A stretch of DNA of 64,000 bases from NCBI GenBank assembly GCA_964492735.1, contig CAZBLE010000001.1, positions 62,001-126,000 of the forward strand, in the 5' to 3' direction. The notes beneath the pieces were generated by a model, which worked only from the letters and a program-made list of their open reading frames with translations, was not told where the DNA came from and searched no databases. Made by a program: the position numbers and the translations under genes. The DNA is from CALKUP01 sp964492735 (lineage in GTDB: Bacteria; Patescibacteriota; Patescibacteriia; UBA9570; XYC2-FULL-38-9). Each line of letters begins with the position of its first letter. The first letter of the stretch is position 1. This document shows positions 51,079 through 59,449 of this stretch, one piece after another.

Positions 51079-51501
51079 TTATGATTTCTTTGGTTTTTTG
51101 ACACCGTAACTAGAGCGAGATGCTGTTCGGCCTTCAACGCCTTGTGTGTCATAGACACCACGGACAATTCTGTATCGAACACCTGGAAGATCTGGAACGC
51201 GTCCACCTTTCAATAAAACGATACTATGTTCTTGTAAGTTATGCCCTTCTCCTGGGATATAGGCAGTCACTTCCATTCCGTTACTCAAACGCACACGAGC
51301 AATTTTTCGGAGCGCGGAGTTTGGTTTACGAGGAGTTGTGGTTGTGACTTTTACGCACACACCACGTTTAAATGGAGCACCTTTTGGCAAGTCTGTACGA
51401 CGACGCTTTAAGGCATTCGTTGTGAATTGGAGCGCTGGAGTTGGAGACTTTTTTGACTTTGTCTTCCGACCTTTGCGCACCAGTTGATTCATTGTAGGCA
51501 T
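51079..51501 (-). CDS. rpsL: 30S ribosomal protein S12 (uS12)
   Basis: The start MPTMNQLVRKGRKTK (51501) fits the family (usual MPTINQLVRKGR) and gives 140 residues; the frame upstream is rejected. It holds the decoding-centre loops TTTPRKPNSALRKIARVRLSNG and GGRVPDLPGVRYRIVRGVYDTQGV. Lys in KPNSALRK is at the streptomycin-resistance position and is wild type. Confidence 0.99.
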   Translation of the reverse strand: MPTMNQLVRKGRKTKSKKSPTPALQFTTNALKRRRTDLPKGAPFKRGVCVKVTTTTPRKPNSALRKIARVRLSNGMEVTAYIPGEGHNLQEHSIVLLKGGRVPDLPGVRYRIVRGVYDTQGVEGRTASRSSYGVKKPKKS

Positions 51502-51521
51502 TTGGTCAAAATTAAATGATT

Positions 51522-51544
51522 CAACTGATTGCACGAATCAGTTG
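51522..51544 (-). promoter_or_regulatory. Leader hairpin of the str operon
   Basis: A perfect 9-base-pair stem, CAACTGATT / AATCAGTTG with a 5-base loop, lies ~20 bases before the rpsL start. A second hairpin (GAAGACA/TGTCTTC) occurs at 51570-51599. Neither has a T-run, so translational or protein-mediated control is more likely than termination. Confidence 0.5.
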
Positions 51545-51685
51545 CGATAAATTAAATAGTTTTTTTCAGATGAAGACAGTCTCAGTTCATTGAATGTCTT
51601 CAAGCGAAAAAGTTGTTGTTACCGTGCGATTTCAGCCATGAAATCAACGCGATGGAACCGAAACGATTGTGCCATAGACGTGCTA

Positions 51686-51714
51686 TTGCGTCAAGTCTCA
51701 GGCAGCGGTATACT
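51686..51714 (+). promoter_or_regulatory. Promoter of the 86-aa membrane protein gene, apparently leaderless
   Basis: TTGCGT, 17 bases, TATACT. Only nine bases separate the -10 box from the ATG at 51724, so the transcript would start at or just before the start codon. Confidence 0.65.
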
Positions 51715-51723
51715 GCACAGCAT

Positions 51724-51984
51724 ATGACTTCAGAAAGTTTTCCATTACTCCTATTTTTTATCGAGTGGGTACTCGGCGTTATTGGCTTTTTAGGCTTACT
51801 CGCAACAATCATTACTGCCTATTTTTATTACCGGACACGTCAATATCCAGCGAATGTAGTGCGTGATTACCAAAAAAAATTCCGCAAAGACATGCAATTT
51901 GGCCTTGTGACATTTATTATTTGTGGGTGCTTGGTCGCACTATTATGGTCAATCCCAACCTTGCTCCAGTTGATGAGCAACTAA
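51724..51984 (+). CDS. Small two-helix membrane protein, 86 aa
   Basis: The ATG at 51724 (MTSESFPLLLFF) is chosen because the promoter sits just before it; the open frame upstream is not transcribed. The two hydrophobic segments are FFIEWVLGVIGFLGLLATIITAYFYY and FGLVTFIICGCLVALLWSI, with a basic cytoplasmic loop (RDYQKKFRKD) between. Its end overlaps the end of the convergent M50 gene by four bases. Family not recognised. Confidence 0.75.
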   Translation: MTSESFPLLLFFIEWVLGVIGFLGLLATIITAYFYYRTRQYPANVVRDYQKKFRKDMQFGLVTFIICGCLVALLWSIPTLLQLMSN

Positions 51985-52607
51985 AAGATCACGTTTAGCA
52001 CAGCTGAATACACCGCTTGAAAGAGTGTCGTGAGAATTCCCCCTCCAAAAATGATGAATGCAATGAGCAGGTAGGTTCCATAGGTTTCAAGAAATTGGAC
52101 CACTTCTGGATATCGATCGCCAATCAGTGAATATAAAACCTTTGACCCATCCAACGGTGGAATAGGAAAAAGATTAAAAATACCCAGTAATACATTGATT
52201 TCGATCAACAGTAAAAAGAAGCGAATCATCAGATTATCAGCTGGTAAATTGGTTGTTCGTACAACAATCGCCAGTGCAGTTCCGATAATAGTAACCACAA
52301 TTGCATTTGAAATCGGCCCTGCAAGTGCCACAAACGCACTTCCCCACTTTTTGAATTTGAGGTTATAGGGATTAAATGGAGTTGGTTTTGCCCATCCAAA
52401 TCCAGCAACAACGAGCAAGAAAAAACCAAGCCAGTCAATGTGCGCGAGTGGATTTAAGGTTAAACGACCTTCTAATTCAGCAGTTGGATCACCTTGCAGT
52501 TTTGCAATCAATCCATGAGAAAATTCGTGGATTGTCAGGGCAATGATAATTGCCACTACCCAAAGAAAAAAGAGTACTGGGTCAGAAAAAAGGGTTTGAA
52601 TTAACAT
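51981..52607 (-). CDS. Site-2-protease-like zinc metalloprotease (peptidase M50)
   Basis: Starting at MLIQTLFSDPVLFF (52607) gives 208 residues with five to six membrane helices. The zinc site is IALTIHEFSHGLIAKLQGDP (HExxH) with the third ligand in NLFPIPPLDGSKVLYSL (NPxPxxDGG-like). It is the short rhomboid-size form without a PDZ domain, related to the YwhC-type M50 group. It probably cleaves membrane-bound substrates. It is divergent from rpmB. Confidence 0.92.
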   Translation of the reverse strand: MLIQTLFSDPVLFFLWVVAIIIALTIHEFSHGLIAKLQGDPTAELEGRLTLNPLAHIDWLGFFLLVVAGFGWAKPTPFNPYNLKFKKWGSAFVALAGPISNAIVVTIIGTALAIVVRTTNLPADNLMIRFFLLLIEINVLLGIFNLFPIPPLDGSKVLYSLIGDRYPEVVQFLETYGTYLLIAFIIFGGGILTTLFQAVYSAVLNVIF

Positions 52608-52611
52608 AAAA

Positions 52612-52640
52612 TTGACAGTTCGTAGATAAATTGATATAGT
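52612..52640 (+). promoter_or_regulatory. Promoter of rpmB
   Basis: TTGACA, 17 bases, TATAGT, near-consensus, ~38 bases before the rpmB ATG. Confidence 0.85.
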
Positions 52641-52677
52641 GCGGCGAGTTAATACAGTATATATACGTATCACCTCT

Positions 52678-52881
52678 ATGGCAAAAGTCTGTGAATTATG
52701 TGACCGCGGTTATTTGAAAGGCAACAGCCGATCACATTCCAACATTGCAACAATTAAACGCCAGCGCGTCAACTTGCAAAATGCAACAATCGCCGGCAAA
52801 CGCGTTCGTGCATGCACACGTTGCATCCGCTCAGCAGCTCACGGAACAGCCGTTGAAGTAGTTGCAGAAGCAGCACAATAG
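52678..52881 (+). CDS. rpmB: 50S ribosomal protein L28 (bL28), zinc form
   Basis: The start MAKVCELCDRG (52678) gives 67 residues. Two CxxC pairs (CELC and CTRC) form a zinc ribbon around the conserved RSHSNIATIKRQRVNLQ core. A single-gene transcript: consensus promoter before it and a terminator after it. Confidence 0.95.
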   Translation: MAKVCELCDRGYLKGNSRSHSNIATIKRQRVNLQNATIAGKRVRACTRCIRSAAHGTAVEVVAEAAQ

Positions 52882-52890
52882 TCGCTTTCA

Positions 52891-52925
52891 AAAAAAGACC
52901 CTCTGTAAAACGATGGTCTTTTTTT
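52891..52925. terminator. Intrinsic terminator after rpmB
   Basis: AAAAAAGACC, loop, GGTCTTTTTTT. It is symmetric enough to serve also the convergent mutM transcript, whose stop lies inside it. Confidence 0.88.
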
Positions 52926-53835
52926 ATACCTTTTGGCACTGTGGGCACACATGCGTCCCGCGGCCAGCAACACGCATTTTTTCGATTGGCGTTTTGCAGA
53001 CTTGGCATGGCTCGCCTGTTCGGCCATAGACGCGTCGCTTCTCCCAATACTGTCCGAGCTTGCCGTCGACACGAAGGAATGAACTAAATGATGTGCCGCC
53101 AAGATCAATCGCTTTGTTGATTATTTTTCGAGCTGCTGTATAGATCGTGCGAAGTTCTTTTGCGTTCAGTGTTCCGACAACACGCGTTGGATGAATCTTC
53201 GCGAGATGCAGTGTATCATCGACATAAATATTCCCAAGCCCTGACACCACGGATTGATTCAGTAATGCGGCTTTGATTGTTGTTCGTGCGCGGCGGCTGA
53301 GCTGCTGCGTGAAATACTCAAATGTCGTGTCGGCGTCTTGAATTTCACGCGCGAGTTTCCGATCTGAAAAATAGGCATCAACGTTGTTTGGAGCATACAG
53401 CTCAACATATCCAAACCGACGCATGTCTTGAAAATACAGCGTCGATCTATCTGAAAACACAAATGCAACACGCGTGTGCGAATTCGGAAACTCTGGCCGC
53501 GCTGCGTCATCTGATTCCATTGTGTGTCCTCCAAGAAAATAGGCACTCCCCGCCTTGCTGTCACTACCCCGTTTTTTGAGGGCCGGTGCAAACAATAATT
53601 GACCAGTCATTTTCAAATGAATAATAAAGGCGTAGTCGGTTTCAAGACGAAGCAAGAGCCATTTAGCTCGACGCTCAATACCAACAATTTTTTTACCGAT
53701 AACAAACTGCGCAAGCTCCTTTGCAGTGCCTTTAAATTTTTTTGCATCATACACAACAACCTCGGAAATTGTTTTCCCGAGGATATGTGTGCGCAGGCCA
53801 CGCGCGACGGTTTCAATTTCTGGAAGTTCCGGCAT
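52924..53835 (-). CDS. mutM: Formamidopyrimidine-DNA glycosylase
   Basis: Fpg excises 8-oxoguanine and nicks the site. The 303-residue protein begins PELPEIETVARGLRTHILGK, with the catalytic Pro at residue 2 and Glu at 3. It has the H2TH region (LLNQSVVSGLGNIYVDDTLHLAKIHP) and a C-terminal zinc finger CQVCKTPIEKMRVAGRGTHVCPQCQ. An insertion of ~25 residues (AGSAYFLGGHTMESDDAARPE) makes it longer than most. It abuts the superoxide dismutase gene. Confidence 0.97.
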   Translation of the reverse strand: MPELPEIETVARGLRTHILGKTISEVVVYDAKKFKGTAKELAQFVIGKKIVGIERRAKWLLLRLETDYAFIIHLKMTGQLLFAPALKKRGSDSKAGSAYFLGGHTMESDDAARPEFPNSHTRVAFVFSDRSTLYFQDMRRFGYVELYAPNNVDAYFSDRKLAREIQDADTTFEYFTQQLSRRARTTIKAALLNQSVVSGLGNIYVDDTLHLAKIHPTRVVGTLNAKELRTIYTAARKIINKAIDLGGTSFSSFLRVDGKLGQYWEKRRVYGRTGEPCQVCKTPIEKMRVAGRGTHVCPQCQKV

Positions 53836-54405
53836 TTATACAAAACGCTTTTCTGTTGCTTCCCAGTCAATAACCTTGAAAAATGCTGCGATATAATCTG
53901 CGCGGTTTACACCGTAATCAAGCATGTAGGCGTGTTCGAATACATCAAGAACAAGCAATGGTTCTCCGCCGGCAAGATGTCCGACATCATGTTCGTTAAT
54001 CCATGCGTTAAACAAATCCCCGCTCACTGGATCACGATACAAAATCGTCCAACCAATGCCGCGCATTGCAGATGTCTTTTGAAAATCTTCTTGCCACGCT
54101 TCGAATGAACCCCACGTTTCAACAATTTTTGCGAGCAGCGCACTTCCCTCGGAAAGCGGCGTTTGCGATTTCGTCATGTTCGCAAAATACAATTCATGTA
54201 ATCGCATGCCGTTAAATTCCCACCCAAAACGACGTTTCAATTCAGCGTATTCTGGCGTTGTTTTGTCGAGCGTCTTAAACAAATCTGTTAATTTATTGGT
54301 GTTTGTGACGTAACCTTCGTAGAGCTTAAAATGGTTTTGCAATAGCTGGTCAGAAAAACCAGGGAGTCCTAAAAGGGCTGAAAAATCTTGTGGTGTGTAT
54401 GCCAT
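53836..54405 (-). CDS. Superoxide dismutase, Fe/Mn type
   Basis: This enzyme converts superoxide to peroxide and oxygen. All four metal ligands are visible: His25 (NHFKLYEGYV), His70 (NGMRLHELYF), Asp154 and His158 (LVLDVFEHAYMLDYG). The 189-residue length is normal. The second-shell Gln/His that distinguishes Fe from Mn forms is not clear from reading alone. It is directly followed by mutM (no gap) and preceded by an Nramp-like transporter, which together suggest an oxidative-stress group that may need Mn. Confidence 0.96.
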   Translation of the reverse strand: MAYTPQDFSALLGLPGFSDQLLQNHFKLYEGYVTNTNKLTDLFKTLDKTTPEYAELKRRFGWEFNGMRLHELYFANMTKSQTPLSEGSALLAKIVETWGSFEAWQEDFQKTSAMRGIGWTILYRDPVSGDLFNAWINEHDVGHLAGGEPLLVLDVFEHAYMLDYGVNRADYIAAFFKVIDWEATEKRFV

Positions 54406-54458
54406 AACATAAGGGGTTAATGACCTCTAGCCTATCACGTTGAGCGAAAACCGCAACC

Positions 54459-55859
54459 CTATTTTTTTATAAAAACGAAATAGAATTGGTAGCTCGTCAC
54501 AACAGTTCCAAGAACAACGACACTCCAAAGCGGCAAAACACTCGACAAGGCCCACAAACCAACCAGACCATAAAACACCGTACAAAAACCAATGCCAATT
54601 TGTCGCCACAGAGCAGGCTGCGCCGCTCGTGGTAATTGCAAGTTCAGTTTTAGAAGCAGCGGTGGATAGAGCCACATTACCAGCGATGACAAACTCGCAG
54701 ACAGCACCAGCAAGAAATATGGTTGCTTAAAGTTTTCATTGAGAATTGATAATCCAAGAATCATGATGCCGAGCGCAATTGCAACGAGACTGACATGACT
54801 TGGTTGCACACGACGCGCAAGGGCCGGCGCATTCGTTTCAATGACACGATGGATCAAGCGTCCGATCGCATCCAAAATCGTCACATTTGCCATTACAAAA
54901 ATAACAAATGTCGCGAGGCCAAATGCTACGCCCAGATACGGAATCTGGCCATTGAGTACAGCGATTTCTTTTTGCAACACACCAAATCCTTGCGCCGTTC
55001 CAATTGGTAACAGCAATGTTCCTAAATATGACAAAACAAAAATAGTAAACAGATTTGCACAAAAGAATAAAAGAAAATGTTCACGATTCACCAACGAAAA
55101 CCATTTTCGAAAATTAGAATGCGACTCTGATGCGCTCCAGTCAATTGCCGTACGGTCTGCTTCGGAAAGTGCTGCGGCTCCGTATTTTTTACTGGCAATC
55201 CACTCACTTTGAACGAGATTTAATACACCAGCAACACCGCCATACGCCACTGCTCCCAAAAAATCAAACCGTGGCAACGTCATTGGCAAATAGCCAAATG
55301 AAACAACACCACGCAGACCATGAGCCAGCGCGACAGCGTCAAAGTTCAACACAACTACCAGAAAAATAATTCCAAGCGCGAATACTAACCCAACACGCGA
55401 GACAGACTCCAAAATTTTGTAGGTATTTTTCATCACAAACACAATCGTGACTAAACACATCAACATGATTGTGAGTACTAATCCGGCATTACGTACTGCG
55501 GCCGGCGCGGCTTGCGGCAGAGCCAGTGTCGCCAAAATATTTCCAGCAGTCGACATCCATGCCGGCCACACAAGTGAGACGAGCACAGCAATCACAAACA
55601 CAACGGATAACCACCGAACACTTTGTGTGAGGTTTGCTTCTGTGCTTTTTCCAGTCACCAATGTATACCGCTCAATTTCAATGTTCACGATAAATTGTAG
55701 CGTTAAAATAATCAGCAGCGGCCACAAAATGCGCATACTGTAATTGGCGGTAAGGCTCGGCCACAAGAGCATCTCTCCCCCGTTCAAAGAGAGCGCAACA
55801 AAAACAATTGATGGACCAAGGAGTTGCAAGAGCGTTTTGGTTGGTTTTGGAAATATCAT
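54459..55859 (-). CDS. Nramp-like (APC superfamily) membrane transporter
   Basis: The 466-residue protein has ~11-12 membrane helices. The first helix, LLGPSIVFVALSLNGGEMLLWPSL, aligns with the GPG...A..DPGN region of Nramp Mn/Fe transporters, but the metal-binding DPGN is replaced by NGGE. The remaining topology (QFIVNIEIERYTLVTG, LVQSEWIASKKYGAA) matches Nramp-related proteins of uncertain substrate. Its position next to a Fe/Mn superoxide dismutase supports a metal role, but the altered motif makes the substrate uncertain. Confidence 0.7.
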   Translation of the reverse strand: MIFPKPTKTLLQLLGPSIVFVALSLNGGEMLLWPSLTANYSMRILWPLLIILTLQFIVNIEIERYTLVTGKSTEANLTQSVRWLSVVFVIAVLVSLVWPAWMSTAGNILATLALPQAAPAAVRNAGLVLTIMLMCLVTIVFVMKNTYKILESVSRVGLVFALGIIFLVVVLNFDAVALAHGLRGVVSFGYLPMTLPRFDFLGAVAYGGVAGVLNLVQSEWIASKKYGAAALSEADRTAIDWSASESHSNFRKWFSLVNREHFLLFFCANLFTIFVLSYLGTLLLPIGTAQGFGVLQKEIAVLNGQIPYLGVAFGLATFVIFVMANVTILDAIGRLIHRVIETNAPALARRVQPSHVSLVAIALGIMILGLSILNENFKQPYFLLVLSASLSSLVMWLYPPLLLKLNLQLPRAAQPALWRQIGIGFCTVFYGLVGLWALSSVLPLWSVVVLGTVVTSYQFYFVFIKK

Positions 55860-55921
55860 TATGCTTACTATACTATAATTAGAAAAGAGAAGACACTGAT
55901 ATATTGAAAATCCTTACTCTA

Positions 55922-56830
55922 TTATATGCCTGCAAATAGAGTACTCAACTGCTCGGCAACAGCACGTAAGGATCGACCGGTTGCTATTATCGCTCCTATG
56001 GCCGCTGCCTGTATCTGTATTTTTTTACGCAACGCCTCGTCTGTATTCTCTGAAACCCCCTCTTGTGCTGTGATGCATTTTTGTAAAATAGCAAAAATAA
56101 TCCGAACATCTTCCTTGCCTTGGTCAGTGTTGCTTGCAATCTCCATGTGCGTACCTTTTCCAGCGGTTGAATAAAACAGAGAATCTATTCCAACAAAGCC
56201 CTCTCGTGACTCACCTTCAATGACGTCCATAAATTGACTATGCAGCTCATCAAGATATGCCAATTGTCTATAGACTTCTGGGTCCATAGTTTCGTCATCA
56301 AGATTTCTTCTTTCCGCAACCCCACTGTCTTGCAAGCGCCCTTCATCAAGCCGGTGCACAAAAGCATGACGCAATTCATGTCGTACAATTTGCTGTACCC
56401 ACTCCGGTTGATATCTCTCATGCAAAAAATTCCACGTACTACTGATATCAATAAAACAGATATTGGCTTCCGGATCATACTGACCAGCCCGTCCATCTGC
56501 ATCATGTCCTTCTACCTGACGTAGATCAGGACATCCCGCTGGCACAATTTCATTACCATTAAAAACAATCACTAACGCGCCTTCCACATTTTTAGCATCT
56601 ATTACACCCTCCTTCGAGCGCCAGGCTGCGACAGTATCAGTAACCTCTGCTTCTACTGGATAGTGAATGGCACCGTGTTCATCTAAGGTGAGTAATTGAA
56701 GTTGCAATTCCATCTCTAAAAAGCGCAATTGGTCTTCACGCAAAAGATCACCAAATTCAACACCACCTACCTGCTCAATGCCTGTTACTTGCCGCACATC
56801 ATTCGTGCGTCGTTGTAAAAATCTTTCCAT
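55922..56830 (-). CDS. Putative zinc metalloprotease-like protein with HExxH
   Basis: Starting at MERFLQRRTNDVRQ (56830) gives 302 residues. The motif IVRHELRHAFVHRL carries HELRH at 151-155, and several acidic residues downstream could supply a third ligand. The preceding region (ALVIVFNGNEIVPAGCPDL, ANICFIDIS) is beta-rich. The C-terminal ~100 residues form long helices (KKIQIQAAAIGAIIATGRSLRAVAEQL). No signal peptide is seen, so it may be cytoplasmic. No named family is recognised beyond the zinc motif. Confidence 0.65.
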   Translation of the reverse strand: MERFLQRRTNDVRQVTGIEQVGGVEFGDLLREDQLRFLEMELQLQLLTLDEHGAIHYPVEAEVTDTVAAWRSKEGVIDAKNVEGALVIVFNGNEIVPAGCPDLRQVEGHDADGRAGQYDPEANICFIDISSTWNFLHERYQPEWVQQIVRHELRHAFVHRLDEGRLQDSGVAERRNLDDETMDPEVYRQLAYLDELHSQFMDVIEGESREGFVGIDSLFYSTAGKGTHMEIASNTDQGKEDVRIIFAILQKCITAQEGVSENTDEALRKKIQIQAAAIGAIIATGRSLRAVAEQLSTLFAGI

Positions 56831-56886
56831 GCTATTCAAGATACCAGAATAACAAGAGTGCTTCAATCTATGTGATTGCACTATAA

Positions 56887-56912
56887 AAACGCAAAAGCTG
56901 CGTCATGCGCAG
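56887..56912 (-). terminator. Intrinsic terminator, minus strand
   Basis: The minus strand reads GCTGCGC-ATGA-(C)GCAGC followed by TTTTGCGTTTTT. It ends a transcript that comes from the 315-base gene-free stretch to its right. Confidence 0.8.
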
Positions 56913-57226
56913 CCTATACTCCCATCACCCTCCGAACATCCAGGCTTCCTGAGTCAAAGTGGGCTGAATGGCACAAGGCCATATATTGCAATATTGATGT
57001 GATCAGCGCAGAAAATCCGCACTGAACAGTCTCTACTGCACATATTCACCGCATGAGAGCCGCAGTGCACACGCAACTAAAGGCATGTACACATTAAGCT
57101 CTAACAGGAAACTATTTTGTGAAGCTGGATGTTATCGAAAAGATCAAGGTACGGTCAGTATACCGCCGCGGCACTCACTGAGCAACTCGTGTTCATGCAC
57201 AGTTTAAGCACAGATGTTTTGGGATG
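56888..57226 (-). ncRNA. Candidate structured non-coding RNA
   Basis: This stretch is free of convincing reading frames. It lies between the M20 peptidase stop and a clear minus-strand terminator. On the minus strand, AACATC near the 5' end can pair with GATGTT near the 3' end, and TCCCA outside it with TGGGA, so the ends may close a stem. It does not show the tmRNA, RNase P, SRP or 6S core motifs I would recognise. It could instead be a long 3' untranslated region. Confidence 0.3.
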
Positions 57227-58264
57227 CTATTGATTTTTTATTTGTTGCCGTGAATCAGCCAAAGCAATGTTCAAAACAATTTGTGCTAATTGCTGAAGAT
57301 CTGAAACAGCAATCTGTTCATTAATTGTATGCATTCCTTGGACATTATTCGCAATATTGAGAGTTGGGATGCCTTTGCTATTAAAAATATTTGCATCAAA
57401 ACATTCACTCGATTTTTGGGCTGTTGGTGTGATTCCAGTCGCTTGGATGCGTTGCATGGCTTCTTGAACGAATGCATCTTGCTCATCAAAAAGATAGCCG
57501 TCATTTTCGAGAACAACATCAACGGAACATTCGACATTTTTTTCGGAAACAGCGTCTTGAAATGCGGTTGTGATTTTTTCTGTCACTTCATCAAGCTCTG
57601 TTTTAAGAAAACTACGCACTTCTCCAGAAATGACCGCCGTACCTGGAACGGTATTTCGCGCATGACCAACTTCAACAATGCCAATATTTGCAACCGTATT
57701 TTCTGAAATACGGCCGAGTTGAATTTTTGCGAGCGCTTCTTGAATCACCGGCAAGACAGAGCTTGCTTGCTCCGGGCGCGATGCATGGGCTGCTGTTCCT
57801 GTAAGTGTAATATCAAAACGATTATAAAATGGTGAAGCTAAAATAATTGTTCCAAGTGCAAGGCCAGAATCAAACGTATACCCACGTGTTGCGTGTAATT
57901 TTGAAAAATCCAAACCTACTGCTCCGTAATTTCCGGTTTCTTCAGAAGTGGTAAAAACAATTTCAAGCGTTGAGTGAGACAGTGCCTGTTCTTGCAATGT
58001 TTGCACAACTTCAAGAATTGCTGCGACCGCTACTTTATTATCTGCGCCCAAGATTGTATCACCAGAACTTTTAATCATTCCATTTTCGACAATGGGCACG
58101 ATATTTTTTCCTGGCTCAACCGTATCGATATGTGCGTTTAACAAAATCACTGGTTCTGCCGCGCGACCATTGCTTGCTGGCAGCGTTGCAATCACATTCC
58201 CGTGTTCATCGGCATGGGCCGCAAGATTCAATTGCTGTAAACGTGCTAGCAAATCCTTGGTCAT
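57227..58264 (-). CDS. M20-family metallopeptidase (peptidase T-like), apparently truncated N-terminus
   Basis: The protein has 345 residues from the ATG. Metal-site motifs are ILLNAHIDTVEPG (HxD), TILGADNKVAVAAILEV, the catalytic TSEETGNYGAVGLD, FDSG and the final GMHTINEQIAVSDLQQLAQIV. The reading frame continues upstream as DSPSGNEQA, a motif normally present near residue 20 of the family, but with no ATG, GTG or TTG in frame before a TAG at 58313. Either an AUU/AUC start is used or the first helix is lost. It lies downstream of the M24 peptidase. Confidence 0.88.
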   Translation of the reverse strand: MTKDLLARLQQLNLAAHADEHGNVIATLPASNGRAAEPVILLNAHIDTVEPGKNIVPIVENGMIKSSGDTILGADNKVAVAAILEVVQTLQEQALSHSTLEIVFTTSEETGNYGAVGLDFSKLHATRGYTFDSGLALGTIILASPFYNRFDITLTGTAAHASRPEQASSVLPVIQEALAKIQLGRISENTVANIGIVEVGHARNTVPGTAVISGEVRSFLKTELDEVTEKITTAFQDAVSEKNVECSVDVVLENDGYLFDEQDAFVQEAMQRIQATGITPTAQKSSECFDANIFNSKGIPTLNIANNVQGMHTINEQIAVSDLQQLAQIVLNIALADSRQQIKNQ

Positions 58265-58323
58265 CGCCTGCTCATTTCCAGATGGACTGTCAATTTTTCC
58301 ACTGATGTCAGTCTATGCACATT

Positions 58324-59448
58324 TTATGCAATAACCCACTGATCGGTTGGATACTGGGTTAAATTTTCACAACTATCCGCTGTTACGACCACAACATCCT
58401 CGATCCGCACACCTCCAATACCTGTGTAATACAAGCCTGGCTCCACGGTCACAATATTCCCTACCTCTAACACTTCTGTTGTTTGCGCATTCATTCGTGG
58501 CGGCTCATGCACATCTAAGCCTAATCCATGGCCTGTTCCATGAACAAATCCATTCGGCGCTTCGGTAACAAAACCTTCCGCTGCAAAATAATCGACACCA
58601 ATCTGGTGAATTGACTGTGCGCTCACACCAGCTTTGATTGCCGCGATTCCTTTGAGCTGTGCTTGCAAAACCGCATCATATTGTTTGCGAATCTGTTCAG
58701 TCGGTTCGCCTTTCACATATGTTCGTGTCATGTCCGCATAATAATTCGTTGCTCGATGACGAGGAAAAATATCACAAATAATTGTTTGATGTGGTCGAAT
58801 CAGACCACTTCCTGGATGGTGCGGAATAGCTGCATGATCCCCACATGACACGATCATTCCTTCAATATTCAGCATATCAACTTCAAGCAAGGCTTTTTCC
58901 GCTTCTAGTTTTAACAACTCGCTGGTAAGTGGAGTTCCTTCATAATGCACTTCATCACCAACAATTTCAGACACTTTCAAAATTTCTTCAATTTTCTGAA
59001 ATGCAACATGCGTACGCTTCAAACTTTCACGAATTGCATCAACTTCCCATTGCTGTTTAATGCTCCGTTTTGGAAACAATACTAACGCAACATCTAATGT
59101 ATAGCCGTTTTCACGCAAACAATCTGCCATATCAAGCGGAAAAGAGTTTGGTACTCGAACAGTTTTTTCATCGTCTCCAAATTTCTCAAGCAACAATAAC
59201 ATCAATCGATTCACGACTGTTGTTTCTTGTGGCATTGCCGCCGCCTCAACAAGCAATGGATCTAACAAAATACATTCAATATCTTTTTGTGTTGTATGAT
59301 CTTGAAAAACGCCAAATTCTCGTGAGTCTAAAAAGACACGACGCTTGCCATCTGTCGTTTCAAGATAAAAGAATGGATCTGGAACTGGGACGCTCGTCGC
59401 GTAAATGGTATCGCTATTGTGAGCGTTGGCGTATAAAAGTGTAATCAT
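58324..59448 (-). CDS. M24-family aminopeptidase (Xaa-Pro peptidase type)
   Basis: The start MITLLYANAHNSDTIYATS (59448) gives 374 residues; the frame upstream overlaps the cupin gene. The pita-bread domain has the five metal ligands in TIICDIFPRHRATNYYADMTRTYVKG (two Asp), GFVHGTGHGLGLDVHEPP (His), IVTVEPGLYYTGIGGVRIEDVVVV (two Glu). An N-terminal creatinase-like domain is kept in reduced form. With the M20 enzyme next to it, it suggests a small peptide-scavenging operon. Confidence 0.93.
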   Translation of the reverse strand: MITLLYANAHNSDTIYATSVPVPDPFFYLETTDGKRRVFLDSREFGVFQDHTTQKDIECILLDPLLVEAAAMPQETTVVNRLMLLLLEKFGDDEKTVRVPNSFPLDMADCLRENGYTLDVALVLFPKRSIKQQWEVDAIRESLKRTHVAFQKIEEILKVSEIVGDEVHYEGTPLTSELLKLEAEKALLEVDMLNIEGMIVSCGDHAAIPHHPGSGLIRPHQTIICDIFPRHRATNYYADMTRTYVKGEPTEQIRKQYDAVLQAQLKGIAAIKAGVSAQSIHQIGVDYFAAEGFVTEAPNGFVHGTGHGLGLDVHEPPRMNAQTTEVLEVGNIVTVEPGLYYTGIGGVRIEDVVVVTADSCENLTQYPTDQWVIA

Positions 59449-59449
59449 A

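Noticed and set aside
56888..57226. Identity of the gene-free stretch as tmRNA, RNase P RNA or 6S RNA
   Set aside because: No GTTCGANTC T-arm, no GAGGAAAGTC core and no long open duplex typical of these RNAs could be found.
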